From: an uncultured Lentisphaeraceae bacterium
GTDB lineage: Bacteria > Verrucomicrobiota > Kiritimatiellia > RFP12 > DVOR01
Length of the DNA stretch: 49,568 nt
Direction of reading: 5' to 3'
NCBI GenBank assembly: GCA_949289005.1
Contig: CASEMQ010000064.1
Location: 1-49,568, forward strand
The position numbers were made by a program, and so were the translations under genes. Of the stretch, positions 40,458 to 48,956 are shown piece after piece (positions within the stretch are counted from its first letter, which is position 1; every line of letters begins with the position of its first letter). The notes under the pieces are model-generated. The model did no database searches, was not told the DNA's origin, and was given only the letters and a program-made list of their open reading frames with translations.

Positions 40458-41276
40458 ATGTTTCGTACCGTTGTCTCGTTGTTCACGCGCACGCCGCTCC
40501 ATGTGGGGTGCGGCAGCTCCGTGGGGATCGTCGATCTGCCTGTCTTGCGCGAGCGTGTCACAGGCTTCCCCACCGTCCCGGGCTCCGCGCTCAAGGGGTC
40601 GCTGAGCGACCTCTTTGTGGAGGGAGAGGGTGAGAATAGGAAGGTGAATGGAGCCGGCCTGGAAATCTTCGGCAAACAGGATTGCCGCGGCAGGGTGTTG
40701 ATCGGCGAGGCGCGGTTGGCGGCATTCCCCGTGCGCTCGGCCAAACAGGGCTTCGCGTGGCTCGTCTCGCCGCTGACGCTCGCCCGGCTCGGCATCGCCT
40801 GCGCGGAGGTGAATGGCCTGGGCGAGGAGGAGGTCTTCGCCGCCGGGGGGGTGGCGCTCGAGGGCAAGGTCGTCCTGGAAGAGTATCCGCTGACGCGCCG
40901 GGGCGAGGTGCCCGGGGCCATCGTGGCGGCGCTGAAGGGGCTCTGCGCGGAGCCGCTTTGGCAGGACACGCTCGCGGCGCGCCTGGTCGTCGTCTCCGAC
41001 ACGCTCATGCAATACTTCGCGCAGAACGCCTGCGAGATCGCCCAGCACAACAAGGTGGACGACGAGAAGGGCACGGTGGCCGACGGCGCCCTCTTCGCCC
41101 AGGAGAACGTCCCTTCCGAGACGCTCTTCGTGGGCGAATGGCTCTCCGACGACGAGGCGCAACTCGCCAACCTGTGCCGACGCGTCGCCGAGGCCAACCA
41201 CCTCCTGCAGGTCGGCGCGGACGCCACCACCGGCCTCGGCTGGTGCCGCCTCACCCTCACCCACGACAACCCCTGA
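40458..41276 (+). CDS. cmr4: Cmr4 (Cas7-group RAMP, target-RNA nuclease)
   Basis: A 272-aa backbone subunit that cuts target RNA at 6-nt intervals. The catalytic Asp lies at residue 26 in VGIVDLPVLRERVTGFP, the same position as in characterised Cmr4 proteins, and the RAMP loop PGSALKGSLSDLF follows. I start at the ATG at 40458 because AAAGGGAAG stands just before it; an ATG at 40440 overlapping cmr3 would add six residues. The C-terminal glycine-rich end is VGADATTGLGWCRL. Confidence 0.94.
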   Translation: MFRTVVSLFTRTPLHVGCGSSVGIVDLPVLRERVTGFPTVPGSALKGSLSDLFVEGEGENRKVNGAGLEIFGKQDCRGRVLIGEARLAAFPVRSAKQGFAWLVSPLTLARLGIACAEVNGLGEEEVFAAGGVALEGKVVLEEYPLTRRGEVPGAIVAALKGLCAEPLWQDTLAARLVVVSDTLMQYFAQNACEIAQHNKVDDEKGTVADGALFAQENVPSETLFVGEWLSDDEAQLANLCRRVAEANHLLQVGADATTGLGWCRLTLTHDNP

Positions 41277-41289
41277 CGGAGGCGCGGAT

Positions 41290-41697
41290 ATGGCAACGCT
41301 TACGAAGACACCCATGCGCAACCTCGCGCAAATCCGTGGCAAGAACGCCTTCAACGCGGCGCAGAAGGGCAAGTATGCCGGCGCCGCGGGCGGCGAGGCC
41401 GTCAAGAAAATCCCCGCCATGATTGTCTCCGACGGCCTGCTCGGCGCGTTGGCCTTCGCGCTCGGCAAGGGCGAGGGCTTCAAGGCCACCTTCCAGGTCG
41501 TCCTGGGGCATCTGCGCGACCCGGACATCAACGATCCGACCGCGCGCGGCGTGGGGGATTCGCTTGAGGCGTGGTTCGACGCGCTCGCCGGCGCCTCCGC
41601 CGCGACGTTGCGCCAAACCACCGCCGAGGTCTTGGCCTATCTCACTTTCTTCCGCCGCTTCGCCAAGAAAGGGCAGGCCGATGGGCGCGAAGGATGA
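41290..41697 (+). CDS. cmr5: Cmr5 small subunit
   Basis: A 135-aa helical protein (ARGVGDSLEAWFDALAGA; TTAEVLAYLTFFRRFAKKG) with the basic N-terminus usual for Cmr5, which lines the belly of the effector filament and stabilises the target. GGAGGCG lies before the ATG. It overlaps cmr6 by 17 bp. Confidence 0.88.
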   Translation: MATLTKTPMRNLAQIRGKNAFNAAQKGKYAGAAGGEAVKKIPAMIVSDGLLGALAFALGKGEGFKATFQVVLGHLRDPDINDPTARGVGDSLEAWFDALAGASAATLRQTTAEVLAYLTFFRRFAKKGQADGREG

Positions 41698-42973
41698 GCC
41701 AATCCGTGCCTGCGCCACGCAGGAGGCGCGGCGGCTCATGGGCGAGGGCTGCGGCCTTTGCGAAAGCCCTTCCCTGCGCCTGACCAAGTTCCTGCGCGTG
41801 GGCGGCACCGTCAAGGCCGAGGAGGTGCGGGCCGTGGTGGACTGTCACGCCAAGCACGCCAAGGTGCCGCCGGAACTGCCGGAGCCCAAGGGAGCCATCC
41901 GCGTCTGGGCGCGGCTGAAGAGCCGCCTGCTCGTGAACCTCGCGGGCGGCATTCTGGAGAACGCGAACATCGCGCTGGACCCGCACTTTGGCGTGCCTTA
42001 CCTGCCGGGGAGCGCCGTCAAGGGTATCGCCCGACACGCCGCCTGGTGCGAATGGGTGGGTGCCGACAAGGACGCCGCCGTGGCCAAGGAAATCGCCGCC
42101 GTCTTCGGCTTCCCGACGGGCGACGGGAACAAAGGCGGCTTGGATGAGCGGCTCAAAGGCCTGAAACAATCCGAGTGTGCCGGGTGCGTCGCCTTCCTCC
42201 CCGCTTATCCCAAGGACAAGGCCACGCTGGAGGTGGACGTGACGACGTGCCACCACAAGGATTACTACGCCAAGAAGCCGGACAAGCCGAAGGCCACGGA
42301 CAACGAGTCGCCCAACCCGCAGTTCTTCCCGGCCGTCGCCGCGGGCACGGTCTTCCGCTTCACGCTCGTGCCGTTGCGCGGATGCACGCCGGCGCAACTG
42401 GCGCGCGCCAAAGGGTGGCTCGTCCGCGCGCTCGCCATCAACGGCGCGGGCGCCAAGACCGCCGCCGGCTACGGCTGGTTCGAGGACGTCACCAAGACGG
42501 AAGAAGAAGCCTATCTGCGCACGCAAGCGGATCGGGAACGGCGCAAACAACTGGAGGAGTTGAAGGCTTGGATTGCGGCCTTCGCCCCGCCCGAGGCCGA
42601 CGCGGCCATCCCTGCGGCCATTCAAGAGGTGGAGGCCAAGAAAGCCGAGGCCTCGTCGCACAAGGCCGACCCCGTCCTTGTGCGGCGCTTCGACGACGCG
42701 CTCAACGCGCTCAAGAAGCGCCTCCCGCAGGAATCGCCCCTCGACCGACTGCGCAAACGTTGGGCGAAGGAAAATCAAATCGAGCGCGATGCCAAGGACT
42801 TCCTCAAGAAGTCCCCCGAGACGCAGGCGCTGATGGTCACGCTCTTCCTGGAGCCGGGCTCCCTCGCGCGGCAAGTCTACGCCAGGATTCGGAACGGCAT
42901 CAAAGGGTTCGACGGCCCGACCCAGCAGGCCATCGTCGCCGCGGTGAAGGCCCGGAACGGAGGCAAGGCATGA
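41681..42973 (+). CDS. cmr6: Cmr6 (Cas7-group RAMP) with long C-terminal extension
   Basis: A 430-aa protein. Residues about 1-275 are a standard Cmr6 with LENANIALDPHFGVPYLPGS, the segment VKGIARHAAW and the glycine-rich strand INGAGAKTAAGYGWFE. Normal Cmr6 ends near there at roughly 250-300 aa; here about 155 more residues follow, charged and mostly helical (ADRERRKQLEELKAWIAAF; LRKRWAKENQIERDAKDFL). I do not recognise a domain in the extension. The ATG lies inside cmr5 and the stop overlaps the cmr1 start by 4 bp. Confidence 0.9.
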   Translation: MGAKDEPIRACATQEARRLMGEGCGLCESPSLRLTKFLRVGGTVKAEEVRAVVDCHAKHAKVPPELPEPKGAIRVWARLKSRLLVNLAGGILENANIALDPHFGVPYLPGSAVKGIARHAAWCEWVGADKDAAVAKEIAAVFGFPTGDGNKGGLDERLKGLKQSECAGCVAFLPAYPKDKATLEVDVTTCHHKDYYAKKPDKPKATDNESPNPQFFPAVAAGTVFRFTLVPLRGCTPAQLARAKGWLVRALAINGAGAKTAAGYGWFEDVTKTEEEAYLRTQADRERRKQLEELKAWIAAFAPPEADAAIPAAIQEVEAKKAEASSHKADPVLVRRFDDALNALKKRLPQESPLDRLRKRWAKENQIERDAKDFLKKSPETQALMVTLFLEPGSLARQVYARIRNGIKGFDGPTQQAIVAAVKARNGGKA

Positions 42974-43848
42974 ACCGCGAAATCGTCAAGGACCTCACCT
43001 TCGTCACGCCCGCCTTCCTGGCCGGGGCCGACCAGAACAAGCCCGAGATCCGCGCCCCCTCCATCCGCGGCGCCCTCCGCTGGTGGTTCCGCGTCCTCGG
43101 CGGCTCCCCCGACGAGGAGGACGCCCTCTTCGGCACCGTCCACCGCAAGCAAGAAGACAAGGACAAAGGCCCCATCGCCTCCGCCGTCGTCCTCCGCGTG
43201 GACAACGTGAAAATCCTCAAAGGGCAGACGCTCAACTACGACACCAAGTCGAACCGTCCCGACCCGCTCACTTACATCGGCTACTTCGCCTCGGTCTCCG
43301 GCAACAAGACCGGCGTCTATCGCTGTCAGGCCGGCCGCTACATCGACGCCGGGAGCGCCTTCACCCTGCGGATAACGGCGCGCCGTCCCGTGGACGATGC
43401 GCTCTGGGCGAAACTGGAGACCGCCACGACGGCGCTGTGCCGCCTCGGCTCCCTGGGGCTCCGCGCCACGCGCGGCTTCGGCCAGCTCGCCGAGGCCAAG
43501 CCGCCACGCAAGGCCGACTTCCTGGCCTGGGCCGCCACCCTCGCCGCCCACGACCTCCATCTCTGGGAGAAAACCGGACCGCGAGCCTCCGCCCGGAAAG
43601 AACTCTGCGACGCGCTGCGGGCGCTTCGGCACAGCCACCCAGACTTGGGCGGCGGCACGCCAAACGCATTGGGCTTCACCGGCAAACAACAACGCCAGGC
43701 ATCCGCTTTGCGCCTTTGCCCTGTCCGCGTCGCCGAGGGCGACCTCCCCCTCATGCTCTACGCGCACCAAACCGCCAAAACGCAACCCGACATCGCGCAA
43801 GAACTCCGCGCCCACTTCGCCGCCAACGGCTTCCGGGAAATCCGCTGA
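42970..43848 (+). CDS. cmr1: Cmr1 (Cas7-group RAMP)
   Basis: A 292-aa Cmr1, the subunit at the 3' end of the crRNA. The signature IRAPSIRGALRWWFRVLGG lies near the N-terminus, and the glycine-rich RAMP strand is LGSLGLRATRGFGQLAEA. It overlaps cmr6 by 4 bp, and its stop is 3 bp before the cas1 start. The length is short for the family, whose members often have two RAMP folds. Confidence 0.9.
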   Translation: MNREIVKDLTFVTPAFLAGADQNKPEIRAPSIRGALRWWFRVLGGSPDEEDALFGTVHRKQEDKDKGPIASAVVLRVDNVKILKGQTLNYDTKSNRPDPLTYIGYFASVSGNKTGVYRCQAGRYIDAGSAFTLRITARRPVDDALWAKLETATTALCRLGSLGLRATRGFGQLAEAKPPRKADFLAWAATLAAHDLHLWEKTGPRASARKELCDALRALRHSHPDLGGGTPNALGFTGKQQRQASALRLCPVRVAEGDLPLMLYAHQTAKTQPDIAQELRAHFAANGFREIR

Positions 43849-43851
43849 CCC

Positions 43852-44865
43852 GTGGGCACGCTCATCCTCAGCGACGCCTCCGCGAGTGTCCGCCTGGAGG
43901 GCGAACATCTCGTGGTGCACAGCCATGCCGCGCCCGGCGCGGCGAGCCGCCTGCCTTTGGCCTCCATCGAGCGCGTGTTGGTGGTGGGGCGCCCGGCGAT
44001 TGCTTTCCCGGTGCTCCATGCGTTCATGGCGCGCGCCATCCCCTGTTGTTTCTTCGACGGGGCGGGACGATGGCTGGGCGCGCTCGATTGCCATGACGGG
44101 CGGCTTTACGGCCGTCGCCAGGCCCAATGCGCCTGTTCGCTCGACGAGGACTTCCGCCTGGGCATCGCGCGCCGGCTTGTCGTCGCAAAAATCCGCAACG
44201 CCCGGCGCGTCGTTCGCCGCCTCGCGGGAAATCGTTCGCCGCGGACGCTCGCCGCCGGGGCGAACGCGCGCATCCGCTTCTTGGCGCGCATCCTGCGGAT
44301 GGCGCGTGCCGTCGCGGATGTGGAGGCGCTTCGTGGGCTGGAAGGTGCCGCCGCGCGCCATCATTTCGCCTTGCTTGGTTGCCTTTTCCCCGCCTCCCTG
44401 CCCTTCGCCGCGCGTTCGCGCCATCCCCCGAAAGACGCCGCAAACGCGCTTCTCTCTTGGTTCTACACGCTCATGCTCGCCGAAGTCGTGATGGCGGTGC
44501 ATACATATGGCCTTGACCCCTCCGCCGGCAACCTGCACCAAAACGGGCAACGTGCCCCGGCCCTGGCGCTTGATCTCATGGAACCCTTTCGGCCGGCCTG
44601 CGATCTGCTCGCCTGCAACCTCGCCTCGCACGCCATCGTCCGCGCCGACCGACATTTCGTTGAGGCCGACTCCGGCGTCCGTCTCAACGAGGAAGGGCGC
44701 CGCGTCACACTCCGCGCCTTCGCGCAGACGATGGAACGCGCCTTCGTCCCGCGTGGGGCCATACGCCCCACCACGCTCCGTCTCGCCATCCATGCCCAAG
44801 CGGAACGCTACCTCGCGGCCATCCTCTCCGGAACCCCCGATTTCCGTCCCTTCCGCCTCCCTTGA
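43852..44865 (+). CDS. cas1: Cas1 integrase
   Basis: A 337-aa Cas1 that inserts new spacers together with Cas2. The metal-binding residues are Glu164 (GLEGAAARHHF), His229 (NLHQNGQRAP) and Asp241 (LALDLMEPFRP). The start is a GTG 3 bp after cmr1. No reverse transcriptase or Cas6 is fused to it, and no cas6 gene is seen in the window, so crRNA processing must depend on a Cas6 or other nuclease elsewhere. The high-GC codon use matches the neighbours, so the adaptation genes show no sign of recent separate arrival. Confidence 0.96.
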   Translation: MGTLILSDASASVRLEGEHLVVHSHAAPGAASRLPLASIERVLVVGRPAIAFPVLHAFMARAIPCCFFDGAGRWLGALDCHDGRLYGRRQAQCACSLDEDFRLGIARRLVVAKIRNARRVVRRLAGNRSPRTLAAGANARIRFLARILRMARAVADVEALRGLEGAAARHHFALLGCLFPASLPFAARSRHPPKDAANALLSWFYTLMLAEVVMAVHTYGLDPSAGNLHQNGQRAPALALDLMEPFRPACDLLACNLASHAIVRADRHFVEADSGVRLNEEGRRVTLRAFAQTMERAFVPRGAIRPTTLRLAIHAQAERYLAAILSGTPDFRPFRLP

Positions 44866-44868
44866 CCC

Positions 44869-45147
44869 ATGTGCTATCTCATCGTCTACGACATCGCCTC
44901 GCCCAAACGCCTCGCGCGCGTCGCCAAAGCCTGCCTCGACGCCGGCTTCCGTGTCCAGAAAAGCGTCTTCGAATGTTCCTTGTCACCGGAACGCTTCGAG
45001 CGCGTTTGGCATCGCCTCCTGACGCTCATCGATCCCAATGAAGACGCGCTCACCGCCTATCCCCTCTGCCACGCCTGCCAATCCGCCATCCGCTCCGCAG
45101 GCCTCCCGCGCACGCTCACCCCGCAACAAGCGCTCTATCTCTTTTGA
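44869..45147 (+). CDS. cas2: Cas2
   Basis: A 92-aa Cas2 with a ferredoxin-like fold that bridges two Cas1 dimers. The N-terminal strand MCYLIVYDIASPKRLARVAK carries Asp8. It begins 3 bp after cas1; the same TGACCC string bridges both junctions (cmr1-cas1 and cas1-cas2). Confidence 0.95.
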   Translation: MCYLIVYDIASPKRLARVAKACLDAGFRVQKSVFECSLSPERFERVWHRLLTLIDPNEDALTAYPLCHACQSAIRSAGLPRTLTPQQALYLF

Positions 45148-45149
45148 CC

Positions 45150-45183
45150 CTTCCCGCGCCCAAAAAGTGGAGGGAGACAAAAC
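45150..45183 (+). repeat. 34-bp direct repeat after cas2, copy 1
   Basis: Starts 3 bp after the cas2 stop and matches 45216-45249 with one mismatch. It contains GTGGAGGGAGA, complementary to later leader segments. It is unrelated to the array repeat. Confidence 0.85.
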
Positions 45184-45215
45184 CGACGCAATGCAAGGTG
45201 GTTTGGCGAGGTTCC

Positions 45216-45249
45216 CTTCCTGCGCCCAAAAAGTGGAGGGAGACAAAAC
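45216..45249 (+). repeat. 34-bp direct repeat after cas2, copy 2
   Basis: The second copy, 32 bp after the first, so the unit is 66 bp, close to the 36-43-bp spacing of the main array. GTGGAGGGAGA (45233-45243) can pair perfectly with TCTCCCTCCAC at 45266-45276. Confidence 0.85.
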
Positions 45250-45422
45250 ACCCCCAAAAACCGCCTCTCCCTCCACATTCCGTATTTCATTCACGTCTAA
45301 AATGTTCTGCAGGATCTCCTCCTTCCCGCCCATGCTGCGCAGGCCCGATTTCCCCCATTTTTTGCCTCTCCCTCCACATTCGCCCGACAAACCATTTGCA
45401 TTCAATCACGTCTTGTGTTACA
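45250..45422 (+). promoter_or_regulatory. Array leader with a duplicated segment
   Basis: The lower-GC stretch before the first array repeat. GCCTCTCCCTCCACATTC occurs at 45263-45280 and again at 45364-45381, and each is followed by a related ATTCANTCACGTCT segment, so about 50 bp of leader appear twice. No clear promoter hexamers were identified. Confidence 0.55.
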
Positions 45423-46137
45423 GTCTCACCATCCGTAACGGCCGAAAGGTCATTGCGACCTGAGCAGTGTGCTCGCATAGTCGTCAATACCGTATGTCTC
45501 ACCATCCGTAACGGCCGAAAGGTCATTGCGACTACCCCGGGCGGCGTTGTGTTAGGCATTCAGCGCGGGTCTCACCATCCGTAACGGCCGAAAGGTCATT
45601 GCGACTCTCCCAGCGATCGGCCCTAGCCTTCTGGTAAGAAGCCTCTGCGTCTCACCATCCGTAACGGCCGAAAGGTCATTGCGACGAGGAGAAATGCCCC
45701 AGCATCAGCGTCCACGATCCAGTCTCACCATCCGTAACGGCCGAAAGGTCATTGCGACCACCAAGGCCTTTAGCTTTTCCTCCGGCGTTTTCTTGTCTCA
45801 CCATCCGTAACGGCCGAAAGGTCATTGCGACTGGCCTCGTAAGAGTTAAAGAAGCTCTTGCCGAAAGTGCAATAGTCTCACCATCCGTAACGGCCGAAAG
45901 GTCATTGCGACAAAGAAGTATCTAATGATTGGAATTTTCTGAAAGATGGAGTCTCACCATCCGTAACGGCCGAAAGGTCATTGCGACTCACCAAGGCCTT
46001 CAGTTTTTCCTCTGGGGTTTTCTGTCTCACCATCCGTAACGGCCGAAAGGTCATTGCGACAGTTCTTTAGTGAAGTAATTCATGATGGAACCTTTCTGGG
46101 GTCTCACCATCCGTAACGGCCGAAAGGTCATTGCGAC
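45423..46137 (+). CRISPR. Type III-B CRISPR array, 10 repeats and 9 spacers
   Basis: Ten identical 37-bp repeats begin GTCTCACCATCC and end ATTGCGAC, with GGCC-GAAA-GGTC forming a tetraloop stem. They start at 45423, 45496, 45569, 45649, 45722, 45795, 45875, 45951, 46024 and 46101. Spacers are 36, 36, 43, 36, 36, 43, 39, 36 and 40 bp. The ATTGCGAC end resembles the 8-nt crRNA handle ATTGAAAC and supports rightward transcription away from cas2. The last repeat is not degenerate. Spacers are poorer in GC than the host. Confidence 0.98.
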
Positions 46138-46288
46138 GGGGCGGGCAACGCCTTTGGGGATGTGCCTCCACAAAAACACCGGCGATTTTGCGGACGGCGG
46201 GCCGGCCGGGCAATCCGCGGTTTGCCTCCCCCAACCGTCGGCATTGGGCGATTCCGTCGATATTCCGCAACCGGGGAGGGGGCGGATG

Positions 46289-46297
46289 TGGTATACT
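46289..46297 (+). promoter_or_regulatory. Extended -10 promoter close to the O-antigen-ligase gene start
   Basis: TGGTATACT ends 9 nt before the ATG at 46307, so the transcript may be nearly leaderless. The 169 bp between the array and this gene otherwise show nothing recognisable. Confidence 0.5.
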
Positions 46298-46306
46298 GCG
46301 GGGGTT

Positions 46307-48073
46307 ATGGGAATTGAACGCTTTGCGGTGAGCGCGCCGATCGCGCTGTTGTTGACGTTGTTCGTGTGGCTGGGCGGCGGGATCGTGGCGCCGTGGCTGT
46401 CGCCGTGGACGCCGTGGCTGACGTTGTTGCTGGCGGAGGTGGCGCTGGTGGTGCCGGAGCAGCGTGGCGGGGAGTCGCTGTTCGAGGCGCGGCGGCGTGC
46501 GTGGCGGGGGCTGGCGCGGGATCCGCTGACGTGGTGCGCGGTGGCGTTGATCGTGTTTTTGGTCGTTCAGTGGCTGAATGGGTGCGCGTTCGTGGTGTGG
46601 GACGCGACGGCGCGGGGGTGGGAGTTGGCGAGCCCGGCGTTCGATTGGCTGTTGCCGGAGGGGGCGCGGGCGAAGATCGCGGCGTTGCCGGCGCCATCGG
46701 GGGCGGGGGATTATGTGTGGTACGAGCTGGGGTCGCAGCCGTGGGGATGGCTACCATGGTGTTTGCGTTCGGACGAGGCGTGGGGGGTGCTGAATTGGTT
46801 CCCGCCGGTGTTGGTGGCGGCGTTGGCGGCGCGGCATGCGCTGACGGGGCGGACGCAGCGGCGGCTGATGGGCTTTGTGTGCGTGATGAGCGGGGTGCTG
46901 GCGGTGGCGGGGATGGCGCAGTATGCGGTGGGGGGGACGTTTCTGTATTGGGGGATGGAGACGCGGGCGTTTTTCTTCGCGACGTTCGGTTACCCGAACC
47001 ATGCGGCGTGTTGGTTCCCGGCGGTGATGGCGCTGTCGGTGGGGATGGCGCTGTGGGCGCATGAGCATCGGGAGCATACACGGGTGCCGCCGTGGGTGTA
47101 TGGCGGGTGCGCGGTGCTGTGCGCGGTGGCCGGGGTGCTCTCGGGCTCGCGGGCGGGGATGCTGTTCACGCTGGCGATCGTGGCGTTCACGGCGGTGTAT
47201 GTGCCGGTGCGTTACTTCGGGTCGTGGCCGGGGCGCGCGCGGTGGGCGGTGACGGGGACGTTGGTGGCGGTGGCGGCGGTGGCGCTGGGGACGGCGGGCT
47301 TCCGGATGTACGCGGTGGGGGCGAACGCGGCGCGGGCGCGGGCCTTGGCGGAGGCGACGACGCCGGAGGCGCGGCAGGCGGCGAACGCCATGCCGGGCTA
47401 TACGGCGATGCCGATGATCGACGAGGTGATGGGGGAAATCGCGGGGACGGATTGGGAGGCGTTCTTCGCGAACCCGATGTTGATGCGCTCGGGCTACCAG
47501 GGGATTTTGGCGTTGCGGCAGGCGGCGGATCACCCGGTCTGCGGGGCGGGCGCGTGGAGTTTCCGTTGGCTGAACGCGGCGTATATCGACCAAGACGACC
47601 CGGAGGAGCGGACGTGGCTGGGCAAGCGCCTGGGCGTGGGGCAGGCGAACGTGCACAACGACACGCTGCAGTTCCTGGCTGAGCATGGCTGGGTGGGCTT
47701 TGGGCTGATGCTGGGGTGCGTGGCGGCGCTGGTCGTGCCGTTCCTGGCGACGTTGCTGCGGAGCCCGGATTGCGTGGCGAGCGACGAGCAGGCGGACCGT
47801 TGGTGGCTGAACCGCCTGAACGTCTATTGCGTCTTCGCCTTTGTGGCGACGGCGCTGATCGCGCTGCACAGTTTCATCGACCTGGTCTTTCGCAGCCCGG
47901 CGTGCATGATGCTCTACGCGCTGCTCTTTGTCTGCGCGCCCGGTTTTGTGCTGGGGCAGCCGCGCCGCGCGGGGGGCGCGTTGGCGCCGGCCGAGGCCGA
48001 GGCGCGCGCGGAGCGCGCCGCGGAGGCCGGGGACGACGCGGAAGACGACGAGGAGGGAACGAACCATGCGTAA
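46307..48073 (+). CDS. O-antigen ligase / Wzy-type membrane protein
   Basis: A 588-aa polytopic protein with about ten membrane helices. A large periplasmic loop lies between the later helices and holds the family-like segment [26 protein letters not shown], with the conserved HN(D)xLQ...E(H)GWxG pattern of the Wzy_C/O-antigen ligase family. Members join or polymerise glycan repeats at the periplasmic face. The hydrophilic C-terminus is Glu/Ala-rich. The start overlaps no gene; the stop overlaps rmlA by 8 bp, tying it to rhamnose synthesis. The choice between ligase and polymerase cannot be settled from sequence. Confidence 0.87.
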   Translation: MGIERFAVSAPIALLLTLFVWLGGGIVAPWLSPWTPWLTLLLAEVALVVPEQRGGESLFEARRRAWRGLARDPLTWCAVALIVFLVVQWLNGCAFVVWDATARGWELASPAFDWLLPEGARAKIAALPAPSGAGDYVWYELGSQPWGWLPWCLRSDEAWGVLNWFPPVLVAALAARHALTGRTQRRLMGFVCVMSGVLAVAGMAQYAVGGTFLYWGMETRAFFFATFGYPNHAACWFPAVMALSVGMALWAHEHREHTRVPPWVYGGCAVLCAVAGVLSGSRAGMLFTLAIVAFTAVYVPVRYFGSWPGRARWAVTGTLVAVAAVALGTAGFRMYAVGANAARARALAEATTPEARQAANAMPGYTAMPMIDEVMGEIAGTDWEAFFANPMLMRSGYQGILALRQAADHPVCGAGAWSFRWLNAAYIDQDDPEERTWLGKRLGVGQANVHNDTLQFLAEHGWVGFGLMLGCVAALVVPFLATLLRSPDCVASDEQADRWWLNRLNVYCVFAFVATALIALHSFIDLVFRSPACMMLYALLFVCAPGFVLGQPRRAGGALAPAEAEARAERAAEAGDDAEDDEEGTNHA

Positions 48074-48941
48074 GGGAATCATTCTCGCGGGGGGCGCGGG
48101 CACGCGCCTGTGGCCGGCCACCACGGTGGTCTGCAAGCAACTCTTGCCGGTCTACGACAAGCCGATGATTTACTACCCGCTCGCCACGTTGATGTTGGCG
48201 GGCATTCGCGAGATCTTGATCATCTCCACGCCCGAGGCCACGCCGCTCTTCCGGCAATTGCTGGGCGATGGCGCGCATTTGGGGTTGCGCCTGGCCTACA
48301 AGGTGCAGGAGACGCCCAACGGCCTGGCGCAGGCCTTTGTGCTGGGGCGCGACTTCATCGGCGACGACCCGGTCTGCCTCATCCTGGGCGACAATCTCTT
48401 CCATGGGCAGAGTTTCACGCGGATGTTGCGCGAGGCCGACGCGGCGCCCGGCGCGACCGTCTTCGGCTACTGGGTGCGCGACCCGGAGCGCTTCGGCGTG
48501 GTGGCCTTCGACGCCTCGGGGCATGCCACCTCCATCGAGGAAAAGCCGCGCGCGCCCAAGAGCAACTACGCCGTCACGGGCCTCTATTTCTATGACAACG
48601 ACGTGGTGCGCATCGCCGCCGGCCTCAAGCCCTCGGCGCGCGGCGAATACGAAATCACCGACGTGAACCGCGCCTACCTGGAGCAGGGCCGCCTGAACGT
48701 GCGGCTCCTCGGGCGCGGCTTCGCCTGGCTGGACACCGGCACGCACGACTCTCTCCTTGAGGCCGCCAACTACGTGCGCACCGTGCAGACGTGCCAGGGC
48801 CTGCGCGTGGCGTGCGTGGAGGAAATCGCCTGGCGCATGGGCTTCATCGACGCGGCGCAGGTGCGCACCCTCGCCGCGCGCCTGGGCAAATCGCCCTACG
48901 GCACCTATCTGCTCGACCTGCTCGCGCAGGCCGGCGCCTGA
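48066..48941 (+). CDS. rmlA: Glucose-1-phosphate thymidylyltransferase
   Basis: A 291-aa RmlA that makes dTDP-glucose, the first step to dTDP-L-rhamnose. The nucleotide-binding [20 protein letters not shown] is followed by the [16 protein letters not shown] block, with LGDNLFHG and [17 protein letters not shown] further on. The length is normal. Its ATG overlaps the membrane-protein stop by 8 bp. Confidence 0.96.
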   Translation: MRKGIILAGGAGTRLWPATTVVCKQLLPVYDKPMIYYPLATLMLAGIREILIISTPEATPLFRQLLGDGAHLGLRLAYKVQETPNGLAQAFVLGRDFIGDDPVCLILGDNLFHGQSFTRMLREADAAPGATVFGYWVRDPERFGVVAFDASGHATSIEEKPRAPKSNYAVTGLYFYDNDVVRIAAGLKPSARGEYEITDVNRAYLEQGRLNVRLLGRGFAWLDTGTHDSLLEAANYVRTVQTCQGLRVACVEEIAWRMGFIDAAQVRTLAARLGKSPYGTYLLDLLAQAGA

Positions 48942-48956
48942 CCCCGGAGACGCGCC

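Noticed and set aside
43852..44865. Possible reverse-transcriptase or Cas6 fusion to Cas1, as in some type III loci
   Set aside because: The protein is 337 aa and entirely accounted for by Cas1; no YxDD motif or RAMP loop is present.
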